DNA from: CAZIVO01 sp964542765
Lineage (GTDB): Bacteria; Planctomycetota; UBA1135; UBA2386
DNA: 23,040 bases
Reading direction: 5' to 3'
NCBI GenBank assembly: GCA_964542765.1
Contig: CAZIVO010000055.1
Span: forward strand, 1-23,040
The translations under genes and the position numbers were made by a program. Of this stretch, positions 8,079-16,180 are shown piece after piece. The first letter of the stretch is position 1; each line of letters starts with the position of its first letter. The notes beneath the pieces are model-generated. The model had not been told where the DNA came from. It searched no databases and saw nothing but the letters and a program-made list of their open reading frames with translations.

Positions 8079-11000
8079 ATGCGACGAAACATCGACCTTC
8101 CATCGCCTACTCGCCACTCCGCAATGCGAGTAGGACTCGCAACTCTTGTTCTGACTGCAGGCTTGTGCGGACAGGATGTCACCGTCCCGACACCACTGGG
8201 TGAGACCTTCGAGGAATTGCTCAGCCACTCATCGTGGGCGCAAGACGCTACCCACCAGGGCGACTCACCCGACAAGCATTCGCGGGGAGTCTATCCCGTA
8301 GGCAACGGTAGAGTTTTCGCTTACGCAGGTCTGGGCAAGCGCGCCAACACTCTGCAAGGCATCACCGGGCCACACTATCAGACCGAAGAAGAGTTCGCGC
8401 CGCGGGGAAATTTCGGCGAGGTGACCTTGGCTCTGATGGCAGGCGGCAAGGCCGTCGACTTACCCACACAACGAATCCGAAGGGTGCGGCGTGCGGGATT
8501 CGTCGTCACCGAAGACGCGGCAGCCAACGGCCTATCCCTTCGCACCCTGACCTTCGCGACACCCGGGCAACGCCATCTCACACGCATCATCGAAATTGCC
8601 AATAACGGCAAGACCGACGTTGCAGAGTTGACCCTCCGCGCCCTCGCCGATGCAAGTTTGATCACGAAGGAGCAACGCCTCCTGCAGATCTATGACCGCG
8701 GTGATCGCTCATGCTCAGCGGTGTACCAGCTCAGTGGGTCACGCATCCTGGAGATCGCCAAGACACCCAGGGGGCTGGAGACAGAGATCGGCAAGCTTGC
8801 CGCAGGTGGCACCTGGCAGGGCGTGTTCACGATCGGCACGGCAGCCGGACATGCCTGGCCCGCCACCCAGGCCGTTCCGCAAACCGACATGGAAACGGCC
8901 ACCGCCGAAGTTCGCCAAACCCTGAAATGGTGGCGGGCCAAACTGGAAGCCACCACTTACTTCGATACCGATCGCGCAAAGATCGAAGACCTCTTCGAAG
9001 ACTGGAAGGTCATGATGCTCGCATTGCGCTGCGCGCATTCAGGAATGGTCGCGCCGATGGTCAATCGCCACGGAGCCTACACGCGCCAGACCAGCGGAGC
9101 CCTCCTGGCATTTCTGCGCTTCAACATGTGGGACGAAGCCGGAGACTGTCTGCGCTATATCTTCCGCTCCACCCGCCTCCTTGGTCGCCTGCAAGAGCAG
9201 CACCCTTTGGACCTGGACTTCAGCGCACTCGAGGGCAAGGAAACAGATTGGAGCAAGGTAAAGATCCCGGCGAGTGAGATCCCCTCGTGGGTCATCCTTC
9301 AGCACTTCTGGTACTGGCGAGTCACGCAGGACATGGAATTGATCGAGGAACACTGGCCACTCCTCGAGGCCTGTCTGAAACGGCAGCGGCGTCACCAGGG
9401 ATCGCTCATGCATTTCGGAGGCACCGAGCCTTATCTCAGGGAACTCGAAGCGCTTTACCCCACCGAAATTTCCGGTGACGCCGGCCTGATCGCTCATGAC
9501 CCGGCGAGTGGGAGAAGCCCCTACTCCTTCACCAGTGGAGTTCTGTTCCTGATTTCTCTACAGGCAATCGGGGAAATGCTGAATGGCATGGACAGAAAAC
9601 GGAATCCCGAGGGATGGGCGAATGGCAAACCTGAGAACCCGCTGGGCGCAGCCCACCAACTGCGTTCCTTCAAGATCATGGAGGAACTCGAGGCTGCCTA
9701 CTGGATGAACAACGCGGAGTTCTTCGCACCCGCAATCTCGCCCGTCAATGGCAAGCAGCACCATACGGTCATGGCCAATGCCAACCTGATGCCGCTGTGG
9801 GTGGGATGGACATTCCCATCCGGCGAACGGAGCATGGATAACCTCAAACACTTCCTCCAGAAGGTCTGGTCACGCGGCACCCGGATCGGAAGCACTCCCA
9901 GCGTCGGCCATGCGACCGGCGAATTGCAGGGCATGCTCCTGACAGCGCTTGTCGAACGCGATGCGAAGGAGCGCTACGATGCCATGGAAGTCATGCTGCA
10001 GATGGCCGAGCCCGCTGGCGAGTGGGGTAGGCTCTACGACACCAATGGGCGACCGATGGCAACCCGGCAAGCCGCCTGGCCAGACCGCCTTCAGCCGGGA
10101 GAGAGCGGCATCAACCTCGATGCCATGATGTTCGCGATCCTCGGCTCGCGCTGCGTCTCCGTGCCGAACTGGGACAACGAAGATATTCGTCTGAAGCTCC
10201 GACTGCCTCGCGATGCCACGTTCGTGACAGTCAAGGGCATGAAGAAGGACGGCCGTGACCTGAATCTCTTCTTCCGCGAAACCACTGAAAAGCTCACAAA
10301 GGAAGAGCTCAAGGCCAACGACGAAGCCAAGCCTGATAAACGGCGGGATCCCAAGAAGTCTCACCGGCGGGTGCGCTTCAAGGTGGAGTTGATGAGCGAT
10401 AATCCGCCCAGGGGATACTGGGACGTCGGGTGCAACGCTGCCACCACGATGTTCGTTCGGTATCTATGGCGTGGCGGAGACCCCATCGAAGAAGTCGAGT
10501 TCTGGGGCGAAGAGACCGATACCGTCTTCCCCGCTGGCATGAGTATCCCCACCCAAGGGGTTCTCCCCATGGCCAAGACCGAAAATGCCGATCTGCTTTG
10601 CCTTACCAACCGTCAACGGTGCGCGGAACTCCTCGGCACCGAAGGTGTGACGCTGATCGATGTCGGACTGCCAATCACGATACAAGAGCTGCGGGGACTC
10701 GTCCTCACGCCTGACGGCAGACCTAACCACAAGAGCATCTATCTGGATTGGGGCTGGAACAAGACCGGGACAGCAACCTTCAAACCTGCGGATTTCTGGC
10801 AAACCAAGACCTGGACGCAAACCATGTCCGCTTTCCGGGCAGCCGGCGGCAAGGTGATCGAGCCCCGTTTCCCGAGCAGCTTCGAAGTTGCCGGGGCGAA
10901 GGGGTGGGAACGTGTGAAGAACATCTCGGGTGGACGCTCGGTGCTACCCGAGAACCTACGCTTCAACGGCGACGGAGCGGCACGCGCGCGCGTAACCGTT

Positions 11001-11255
11001 GTTTCCGATCGCGCACGCGAAGCGGTATTGCGGGTCGGTTCAGGATGCAGCGTGGCTGTACGTTTCCACGAACAAGATCTGTTCGAGCGCACAGGAGATC
11101 GGGTTTCTCTCCCCGATCTCGATTCGCAACTGATTCAGTTGCAGGAAGGCGAGAACCCGATCGAGTTGAAGCTCAGCGGGGCGGGCGCCCAGGAGTTCTT
11201 CATCCGTATCACCGACCCGAGAGGTCTGCCGGTAAGCGGCATTTCCTTTCGGTAA
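8079..11255 (+). CDS. Large secreted protein resembling a six-hairpin glycosidase, with C-terminal beta domain
   Basis: The 1058-residue protein has a Sec signal: ATLVLTAGLCGQ, with the hydrophobic core at residues 18-28. The ATG at 8124 (residue 16) would give a more conventional signal peptide and is an equal start candidate. Residues about 40-300 look like an N-terminal beta-sandwich (GVYPVGNGRVFAYAG). Residues about 300-700 resemble an (alpha/alpha)6 barrel: NRHGAYTRQTSGALLAFLRFN near 328, then EWGRLYDTNGRP and ESGINLDAMMFAILG near 645-690. The last two are reminiscent of GH65/GH94/rhamnosidase-type six-hairpin enzymes. A basic linker follows near 730-760. Residues about 960-1058 form a beta-rich domain with FNGDGAARARV and LQEGENPIELKL, resembling PA14 or carbohydrate-binding modules. 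Likely substrates would be glycans outside the cytoplasm, but neither catalytic residues nor GH family can be named from the sequence alone. It is a lone plus-strand gene, convergent with the anti-sigma gene. Confidence 0.75.
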   Translation: MRRNIDLPSPTRHSAMRVGLATLVLTAGLCGQDVTVPTPLGETFEELLSHSSWAQDATHQGDSPDKHSRGVYPVGNGRVFAYAGLGKRANTLQGITGPHYQTEEEFAPRGNFGEVTLALMAGGKAVDLPTQRIRRVRRAGFVVTEDAAANGLSLRTLTFATPGQRHLTRIIEIANNGKTDVAELTLRALADASLITKEQRLLQIYDRGDRSCSAVYQLSGSRILEIAKTPRGLETEIGKLAAGGTWQGVFTIGTAAGHAWPATQAVPQTDMETATAEVRQTLKWWRAKLEATTYFDTDRAKIEDLFEDWKVMMLALRCAHSGMVAPMVNRHGAYTRQTSGALLAFLRFNMWDEAGDCLRYIFRSTRLLGRLQEQHPLDLDFSALEGKETDWSKVKIPASEIPSWVILQHFWYWRVTQDMELIEEHWPLLEACLKRQRRHQGSLMHFGGTEPYLRELEALYPTEISGDAGLIAHDPASGRSPYSFTSGVLFLISLQAIGEMLNGMDRKRNPEGWANGKPENPLGAAHQLRSFKIMEELEAAYWMNNAEFFAPAISPVNGKQHHTVMANANLMPLWVGWTFPSGERSMDNLKHFLQKVWSRGTRIGSTPSVGHATGELQGMLLTALVERDAKERYDAMEVMLQMAEPAGEWGRLYDTNGRPMATRQAAWPDRLQPGESGINLDAMMFAILGSRCVSVPNWDNEDIRLKLRLPRDATFVTVKGMKKDGRDLNLFFRETTEKLTKEELKANDEAKPDKRRDPKKSHRRVRFKVELMSDNPPRGYWDVGCNAATTMFVRYLWRGGDPIEEVEFWGEETDTVFPAGMSIPTQGVLPMAKTENADLLCLTNRQRCAELLGTEGVTLIDVGLPITIQELRGLVLTPDGRPNHKSIYLDWGWNKTGTATFKPADFWQTKTWTQTMSAFRAAGGKVIEPRFPSSFEVAGAKGWERVKNISGGRSVLPENLRFNGDGAARARVTVVSDRAREAVLRVGSGCSVAVRFHEQDLFERTGDRVSLPDLDSQLIQLQEGENPIELKLSGAGAQEFFIRITDPRGLPVSGISFR

Positions 11256-11270
11256 CGCGACCAAGGCTCC

Positions 11271-12887
11271 CTAGCGCCGACGAACAACGATCAGGAGTCT
11301 TACCGGCCGGGTCGATTCCTTGGCGTCCGCCTCCTCGACAAACTTCTCCGTGGCGCCAGTGATGAGCGAACCCGGCGCGCTGCGCTCCAGTTCCAGCTTG
11401 CCGCCACGGCGATCCGCGTCCTGCTGCAAGCTGTTCAGATAACGCTTGATCGCAGTCCGGTCACCCGCAACGACATAGATCTCGTCCCCTGATGACCAGC
11501 GGTATTCGCCCGCAACCTTCTTCTTGCTCTTGATCCGAGCAAGCGCTGCAAGGAGACCCTCGTTCAGCGACAGAGACGAAATACTCGGGACATCGACCTG
11601 TTCTGCCAACTCGTTCCTGTCGGCATGGCCGAACAGGATTGTGGGCACCGGCCGTTTCTCCGCGGTGTCGGCATGTTCTCGGAGGGTCATCCCGGCTCCC
11701 CCGGTGACCGCCCGCGACTTCTCCAGATTCTCCGCCCTCATTGCATCGAGTTCGATCTGCCGCTTGAACGATTCCTCGGACACCTTCTCGATCTTCGGAT
11801 CGGTCTTGTCAGCAAGCTTCTTTGCGGTCTTCACAATCTCATTCTCGCGCTCCACCTCCTCGACCCGGCCACCATCCTTGAGCGGGCGGGCCTCCGTTGC
11901 CTTCTGCGATACCCTGCCCCTGCGCGCTTTCGACACATCGACAGATCCTCCGCCCGAAGCACCTCCAGCCCTGCCTGCATCCACCGGCGGACGGCCTCGA
12001 TGACCGGAGAAGCTCTCAGCGAGCTCCTTCACCTCCCTGGACAGGGTCAGAACCAGCACGAGGCTGCCGGGGCCGGTGCTGGCGGACTCGCCCCATCGGC
12101 TCGCGAGAGAATCATCATCCGACTTCGGTGATGCCTCGGCTGCCGGGGACTGACCGGGCAAAGAGTTTGCGACCTTCCGCGCGGGTCCGCTCGGGGCAGG
12201 CGTCGCCGGTCCAGACGTTGCCGCTCTCTTCGCCCCGCGATCGGTAGACGCAACCGGAACGGTCGATGACTTTTCGGACTCGGGAAGAGCCTGCGCATCC
12301 GAACCAAGTCCTCCAGCGGTGAGTCCACCGGCAGGATCAACCTCGGTCACGTCCATCACACGCACGACACCGTCGAGCTTCTTCAAGGAATCCTGCGACT
12401 GCTCTGTGGGTAGCTCCATCTCCCCGATCTCGCCCTCTTCGAGACGCTCTTGCGCCTGTCTCGCACGAGCACCGGGGAAATCGCTCGAAAGATCTGAACC
12501 CGCCAGCTCCTTTTCGGACCCGGTCGCCACCGAACGGATCTCGGGCGACTGATTCACACCCGACAACACATCCCCCAGAACCAGATACAGCACCAGCATC
12601 GCAGCGGCTGTCGCGACGCTGGCAAAGAACGGAATCCGGTTCCGCATCCGCGTCGATGCCACCTCGCGATCCACTTCCGCCATGACCACATCGACAAAAT
12701 CGTCCGGACTGCGATCGTCCGAACCGGCCCGCGACGAACGAATCCTCCGGACTGTTTCGCGGTAATCCTCCGCCGCCTGGCGGAACTCGTCGTCTTCGCG
12801 CATCCGAGTCTCAAAGCTGCTCTGTTCCTCAGGCGAGAGCCGCCCATCTACCCAATCAGCAAAGGATTCCGGTGTTTGCTCGCTCAT
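11271..12887 (-). CDS. Membrane anti-sigma factor with large extracytoplasmic domain
   Basis: The 538-residue protein starts four bases inside the end of the ECF sigma gene (ATGA), directly downstream of a strong AAGGAG ribosome binding site. Residues about 1-50 (DWVDGRLSPEEQSSFETRM) match the N-terminal sigma-binding helices of anti-sigma factors. There is no His-Cys-Cys zinc motif, so it is of the zinc-free kind. One membrane segment lies at about residues 84-106 (FASVATAAAMLVLYLVLG). Everything beyond should face the periplasm: a Ser/Pro/Ala-rich stretch to about 270, a strand-like segment SLVLVLTL, a Gly/Lys/Glu-rich probable coiled region to about 400, and a folded-looking C-terminus (DEIYVVAGDRTAIKRYLNSL, then VRLLIVVRRR). 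Known systems of this type hold the sigma factor at the membrane until an envelope signal triggers proteolysis or release. The signal here is unknown. The end is convergent with the glycosidase-like gene, 15 bases apart. Confidence 0.8.
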   Translation of the reverse strand: MSEQTPESFADWVDGRLSPEEQSSFETRMREDDEFRQAAEDYRETVRRIRSSRAGSDDRSPDDFVDVVMAEVDREVASTRMRNRIPFFASVATAAAMLVLYLVLGDVLSGVNQSPEIRSVATGSEKELAGSDLSSDFPGARARQAQERLEEGEIGEMELPTEQSQDSLKKLDGVVRVMDVTEVDPAGGLTAGGLGSDAQALPESEKSSTVPVASTDRGAKRAATSGPATPAPSGPARKVANSLPGQSPAAEASPKSDDDSLASRWGESASTGPGSLVLVLTLSREVKELAESFSGHRGRPPVDAGRAGGASGGGSVDVSKARRGRVSQKATEARPLKDGGRVEEVERENEIVKTAKKLADKTDPKIEKVSEESFKRQIELDAMRAENLEKSRAVTGGAGMTLREHADTAEKRPVPTILFGHADRNELAEQVDVPSISSLSLNEGLLAALARIKSKKKVAGEYRWSSGDEIYVVAGDRTAIKRYLNSLQQDADRRGGKLELERSAPGSLITGATEKFVEEADAKESTRPVRLLIVVRRR

Positions 12888-13543
12888 GGCTGGAACTCCT
12901 TCAGTTTCTGCTGCAGCATCAGTCGCCCACGATGGATGCGAGATCTCACCGTCCCCACCGGCGCATCGAGAACCTCGGCAATCTCCTCATACGAGCACCC
13001 GTTCAGATCGCGCAGAATAACGGACTGACGAAACTCATCGGGCAATTCGCTGATGGCCTGCCGCACCGCCGCAGCAATCTCTCTATTCCGCGCGCTATCC
13101 GCCGGGCCATCTCCTCGCGCCTGCGGTTCTATGAGGAGATCGTCGGTACCGCTCACCGGCTGATCGAGCGAGAAAGTCCATCTATTGCGCTTCAAAGCCC
13201 GAAGCTTGCGATATTCGCTGATGCATGCATTCATCGTGATCTTGTGGAGCCAGGTCGAAAACCGCGCCTTGTTGTCAAACCGGGAAAGCCCCTGGAACAC
13301 CCGCAGGAAAACCTCCTGCGAGAGATCCGCAGCATGATCTCGGTCACAATTCAATACACGGATAACCAGGCGAAAAACCCTGTCCTGATGATCTTCAACC
13401 AGCTCCCGGAAAGCCTCCCGATCGCCGGCCTTCGCTCGCCCCACGAGTTCACGCTCCTGCTCGGAAGGCCCTATGCTACCGGGACTTCCGGATTCATCGG
13501 AAGGCTGTCTCTGGTCGAGCGATGAGGTCAGACGGGATGGCAC
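12884..13543 (-). CDS. ECF-family RNA polymerase sigma factor
   Basis: The protein has sigma-70 region 2 with the core-binding helix motif DLSQEVFLRVF and then RFSTWLHKITMNACISEYRK (promoter -10 recognition and melting). After a linker comes region 4, with LPDEFRQSVILRDLNGCSYEEIAEVL and the helix-turn-helix GTVRSRIHRGR, which reads the -35 element. This order and size are typical of group 4 (RpoE-like) sigma factors. The frame has no ATG. A TTG at 13585 gives 233 residues without a ribosome binding site. The GTG at 13541-13543 gives 219 residues and follows GGGGGA at suitable spacing, so I prefer it. The gene overlaps its anti-sigma partner by four bases. The sigma gene and the small CPCC-protein gene are divergent across a short gap, a natural place for an autoregulated promoter, though I cannot assign one. 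Confidence 0.93.
   Translation of the reverse strand: MPSRLTSSLDQRQPSDESGSPGSIGPSEQERELVGRAKAGDREAFRELVEDHQDRVFRLVIRVLNCDRDHAADLSQEVFLRVFQGLSRFDNKARFSTWLHKITMNACISEYRKLRALKRNRWTFSLDQPVSGTDDLLIEPQARGDGPADSARNREIAAAVRQAISELPDEFRQSVILRDLNGCSYEEIAEVLDAPVGTVRSRIHRGRLMLQQKLKEFQP
12896..12901 (-). promoter_or_regulatory. Strong Shine-Dalgarno AAGGAG for the anti-sigma gene
   Basis: Read on the minus strand, AAGGAG lies eight bases before the anti-sigma ATG and inside the last codons of the sigma gene. It is the clearest Shine-Dalgarno in the window, where most starts lack one. Together with the ATGA overlap it supports coupled, near-stoichiometric synthesis of sigma and anti-sigma. Confidence 0.75.
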
Positions 13544-13675
13544 GGAAAAGGTTCCCCCGGTAGCAGGTTTTTCGTTCAAAGCCAATAGTGTTCAGCGGGA
13601 CGGGATAGCGCAGGAGTAGTCCTACAAGATAACTTGTCCGACCCCCCGACGGTTCAGAGGAATCGGAACTTCATC

Positions 13676-13972
13676 ATGCCCAAACACATATTCGTTTCTT
13701 CCTGCCCGTGTTGCGGCAAGCAAATCGAACTCAACACACGCAACGGCAAGGTCCGCGCTGTCGATCCCAAAGAGGCAAAAGAGAGCAAGGACATCGACAG
13801 CGTGCTGGAGCAGCAAAAAAACGAAGGGGACCGCCTGACCTCCGTGTTCGATGAAGCTACCAGCGATCAGAAGGGCGATGAAAAGCGCCTCAGCAATCTC
13901 TTCGATCAAGCCAAGAAAGAAGCGAGCAAGGACAAGAACAAGAAACCCGACAGTATCTGGGATCTGGAATAG
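13676..13972 (+). CDS. Small hydrophilic protein with N-terminal CPCC zinc-ribbon-like motif
   Basis: The 98-residue protein begins MPKHIFVSSCPCCGKQIEL. Cys10 and Cys13 form a CxxC pair with an extra Cys12, resembling one knuckle of a zinc ribbon. The next residues (IELNTRNGKVRAVDP) fit the beta strands that often follow such a knuckle. A second CxxC is absent, so metal binding would need a dimer or partner. The rest is highly charged, rich in Lys, Asp and Glu, and probably helical or disordered. It repeats the pattern V-L-x-Q, V-F-D-x-A, L-F-D-Q-A at about 13-17 residue spacing and ends SIWDLE. A TTG at 13634 extends the frame by 14 residues, but the ATG is more natural. It is divergent from the sigma factor gene and convergent with the M28 peptidase gene. 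Function unknown; it is not a recognised regulator. Confidence 0.7.
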   Translation: MPKHIFVSSCPCCGKQIELNTRNGKVRAVDPKEAKESKDIDSVLEQQKNEGDRLTSVFDEATSDQKGDEKRLSNLFDQAKKEASKDKNKKPDSIWDLE

Positions 13973-13994
13973 GGGCGGGTGCTCCGCACACCAC

Positions 13995-15338
13995 TTACTT
14001 CTTGATCCGCAAGCGCTTCTTACCGCTCTCGTTATAGGCCGGTCGGCCCTTCATGCTCGCAAAGTCCGAAACCACCTCGTAGAGCCCACCGATGATTGCT
14101 GTCATGTGCTCGAGGTGGAGTTTCTCCACCTCATCGCCCGGGCGGTGATAATCATCGTGGAGCGAACCGGCACTGATCGAATGCGCAATGATTCCCGCCC
14201 GTGCAAACGGATAGTTGTCGCTCGCCGTGAACAAGGATGAGGAAGGTGGAAACTGCATCACCTCGATCCCGGCCCGCGACAAACCCCGCGAGGCGATCTC
14301 TTCGAAGTTCGAAAATTCCCGCCCTGTCACCCATGCCGACCGATCCTTGCCAGGCATCGGCCTGCCAATCATCTCGACATTGACATTGACGATGATCTGC
14401 TCGAGCTTGATCGGCGACTGCTTGACGAACTGTTTCGATCCGACCAGACCTTTTTCCTCGGCCGCAAAGCAAGCGAAGACGATGCTCCGCGATGGTCGCG
14501 TCTTCCGCGCGGCAAAAGCTTCCGCGAGCATCACCACCGCCGTTGTTCCGGTCGCATTGTCATCAGCCCCGTTGTAGATCGCGTCGCCGTCGAGAGGAGT
14601 GCCGATGCCCACATGGTCATAATGCGCGGACATCAACACGATCTCGTCGCGCCGGTCGGTCCCTTCCAGGATACCGACCACATTGCGCAGTTCGGCCGGG
14701 ACAGCCGTGAGTTCGGGCACCTCCAGGGAGATCTTGACATCGCTTTCGGGGAGAACGCCCTCCCTGATCAGGAGCCATGGTGCGCTTCTGCCCAGGCGAG
14801 AGGTGAGACTGACCCGCGGAGTCGCCAGCGACCGCCAAATTACCGCTTCACCACTCACCTCGTAGATCACGGGTTTTCGTCCGCGAATACGAAAGGACAG
14901 GCCGCCACGGCTCGGATCATCGCCGAGGCGAAGGACGTCGGTGCTCTCCGCCGAGAACTTACTCCCACACTTCCAAAGTCGAACATCCTTACCAGGCTCA
15001 AGGGTCCGGTCGCCCGAAGCCGTGTGCACCACACACCGCAGAGCGGTGGGATCGAGCTTGACTCCAGGCATCGTGAAGGTGTGGAAGTAGCTCCCATCAG
15101 CACTTATCGATTTCAAGCCCGCAGCCTTGAAGCGGCCGGCGAGATAGTCAGCCGCTACTTCGAGTTGCGGGCTCGGGCTGTCCCGCCCCGCCATCTCATC
15201 GCTGGCCAGGAAATGAACCGTCTCCGTCACGCCTTTGAGGGTGATGCTCTCGCGCCCCGGTTCCCCATCCTGAGCAGCAACACAAGAAACCGTGAAGAAC
15301 ACCGCAGCAACCAGTCTCGGATTCTTCATCGCTATCAC
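13995..15338 (-). CDS. Secreted M28-family zinc metallopeptidase (aminopeptidase-like)
   Basis: The protein has a Sec signal (RLVAAVFFTVSCVAAQ) and then an M28 fold with a probable protease-associated (PA) insert around residues 90-220. The co-catalytic metal ligands appear in order: His in SAHYDHVG, bridging Asp in YNGADDNATG, the catalytic Glu and ligand Glu in FAAEEKGLVGS, Glu in NVEMIGRP where the family usually has Asp, and the final His in DDYHRPGDE. The substrate is probably peptides or amino-terminal residues outside the cytoplasm. The C-terminus ends in a basic KKRLRIKK tail. The GTG at 15336-15338 overlaps the larE stop by four bases (GTGA); the ATG at 15329 is the alternative start and trims three residues. 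The gene is last in the cluster with larE and the nucleotidyltransferase. Confidence 0.88.
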   Translation of the reverse strand: MIAMKNPRLVAAVFFTVSCVAAQDGEPGRESITLKGVTETVHFLASDEMAGRDSPSPQLEVAADYLAGRFKAAGLKSISADGSYFHTFTMPGVKLDPTALRCVVHTASGDRTLEPGKDVRLWKCGSKFSAESTDVLRLGDDPSRGGLSFRIRGRKPVIYEVSGEAVIWRSLATPRVSLTSRLGRSAPWLLIREGVLPESDVKISLEVPELTAVPAELRNVVGILEGTDRRDEIVLMSAHYDHVGIGTPLDGDAIYNGADDNATGTTAVVMLAEAFAARKTRPSRSIVFACFAAEEKGLVGSKQFVKQSPIKLEQIIVNVNVEMIGRPMPGKDRSAWVTGREFSNFEEIASRGLSRAGIEVMQFPPSSSLFTASDNYPFARAGIIAHSISAGSLHDDYHRPGDEVEKLHLEHMTAIIGGLYEVVSDFASMKGRPAYNESGKKRLRIKK

Positions 15339-16180
15339 AGAACTTCGTTCATCGACCCCGAACGATATCCCGCCAGATCCAACGTCACGTAGGCGTAGCC
15401 AAGGTCACGAAGACCTTGGACAATGGGCTCGCTATGATCGCCAACCGCTCGCAACAGATCTGTCGGCAGCAATTCGACCCGCGCGATCGCACCATGGTGA
15501 CGCACTCGAAACTGGCTGAAGCCCAGTCCCCGCAGGAGATCCTCGGCCTGCTCAAGGCGACGCAAGGTATCGAAGTCAACAGGAGTCCCGTAGGGGATCC
15601 GCGAGGCGAGGCACGCAAACGAGGGCTTGTCAGCAGTCTCCAGACCGTGTTCGGCACTGTAACGCCTCACGGCCACCTTGCTGATACCGCTGTCGGCAAG
15701 CGGAGCCAGGACACCACGCTCGCGAGCAGCTCGCGCTCCGGGACGGTGGTCACCCGCATCATCGGTGATCGCACCGAACAAGACCGGCCAGTCCGCTTCC
15801 CCCAAACCTTCGAGATGCTCGGCCATCGCCTCGAACAATTCGGTCTTGCAGAAATAGCATCGGTCCGAACTATTGCGCCGATACTCACTCCGGTCGAGTT
15901 CATGCGTATCGATCACCATATGCCGGACCCCATGCCCTTTGCAGAAGGCCTCGGCCTCGGCCAGCTCGATCGCCGGTAGGGAAGGGGAGCGTGCGGTGAC
16001 CGCGAGGACCCGATCATCGAGGATTCGCTGACTCGCATGAACAAGCATGGCGGAATCGGCTCCGCCCGAAAATGCCACCACCGCACCGGGTAATGAACGC
16101 AGTCGCTGGTCGAGCACCTCGAGCGCTCGCTCGTAAGCCGTGTCCGACATGCTCTCTGCGGGCGTGGGGTTTAATTTCAT
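15335..16180 (-). CDS. larE: LarE-family ATP-dependent sulfur transferase (three-cysteine type)
   Basis: This 281-residue protein belongs to the PP-loop LarE family, which adenylates and transfers sulfur to the pyridinium bis-carboxylate precursor of the nickel-pincer cofactor of lactate racemase. The PP-loop signature VAFSGGADSAML is at about residues 35-46 in this numbering. The family motif RCYFCKTELF holds Cys108 and Cys111. KPSFACLASRIPYGTP holds Cys190, equivalent to the sulfur-donating cysteine of characterised LarE. The extra CxxC is consistent with the form that binds an iron-sulfur cluster rather than sacrificing a protein sulfur. The ATG at 16178-16180 overlaps the upstream stop as ATGA, which decides the start over the longer GTG at 16204. 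No larA, larB or larC is within the window, so the sulfur acceptor here is uncertain; related PP-loop sulfur transferases use other substrates. Confidence 0.88.
   Translation of the reverse strand: MKLNPTPAESMSDTAYERALEVLDQRLRSLPGAVVAFSGGADSAMLVHASQRILDDRVLAVTARSPSLPAIELAEAEAFCKGHGVRHMVIDTHELDRSEYRRNSSDRCYFCKTELFEAMAEHLEGLGEADWPVLFGAITDDAGDHRPGARAARERGVLAPLADSGISKVAVRRYSAEHGLETADKPSFACLASRIPYGTPVDFDTLRRLEQAEDLLRGLGFSQFRVRHHGAIARVELLPTDLLRAVGDHSEPIVQGLRDLGYAYVTLDLAGYRSGSMNEVL

Noticed and set aside
14613..15392. 259-residue plus-strand open frame opposite the M28 peptidase
   Set aside because: The minus strand carries all M28 catalytic motifs; this frame has none and is a shadow.
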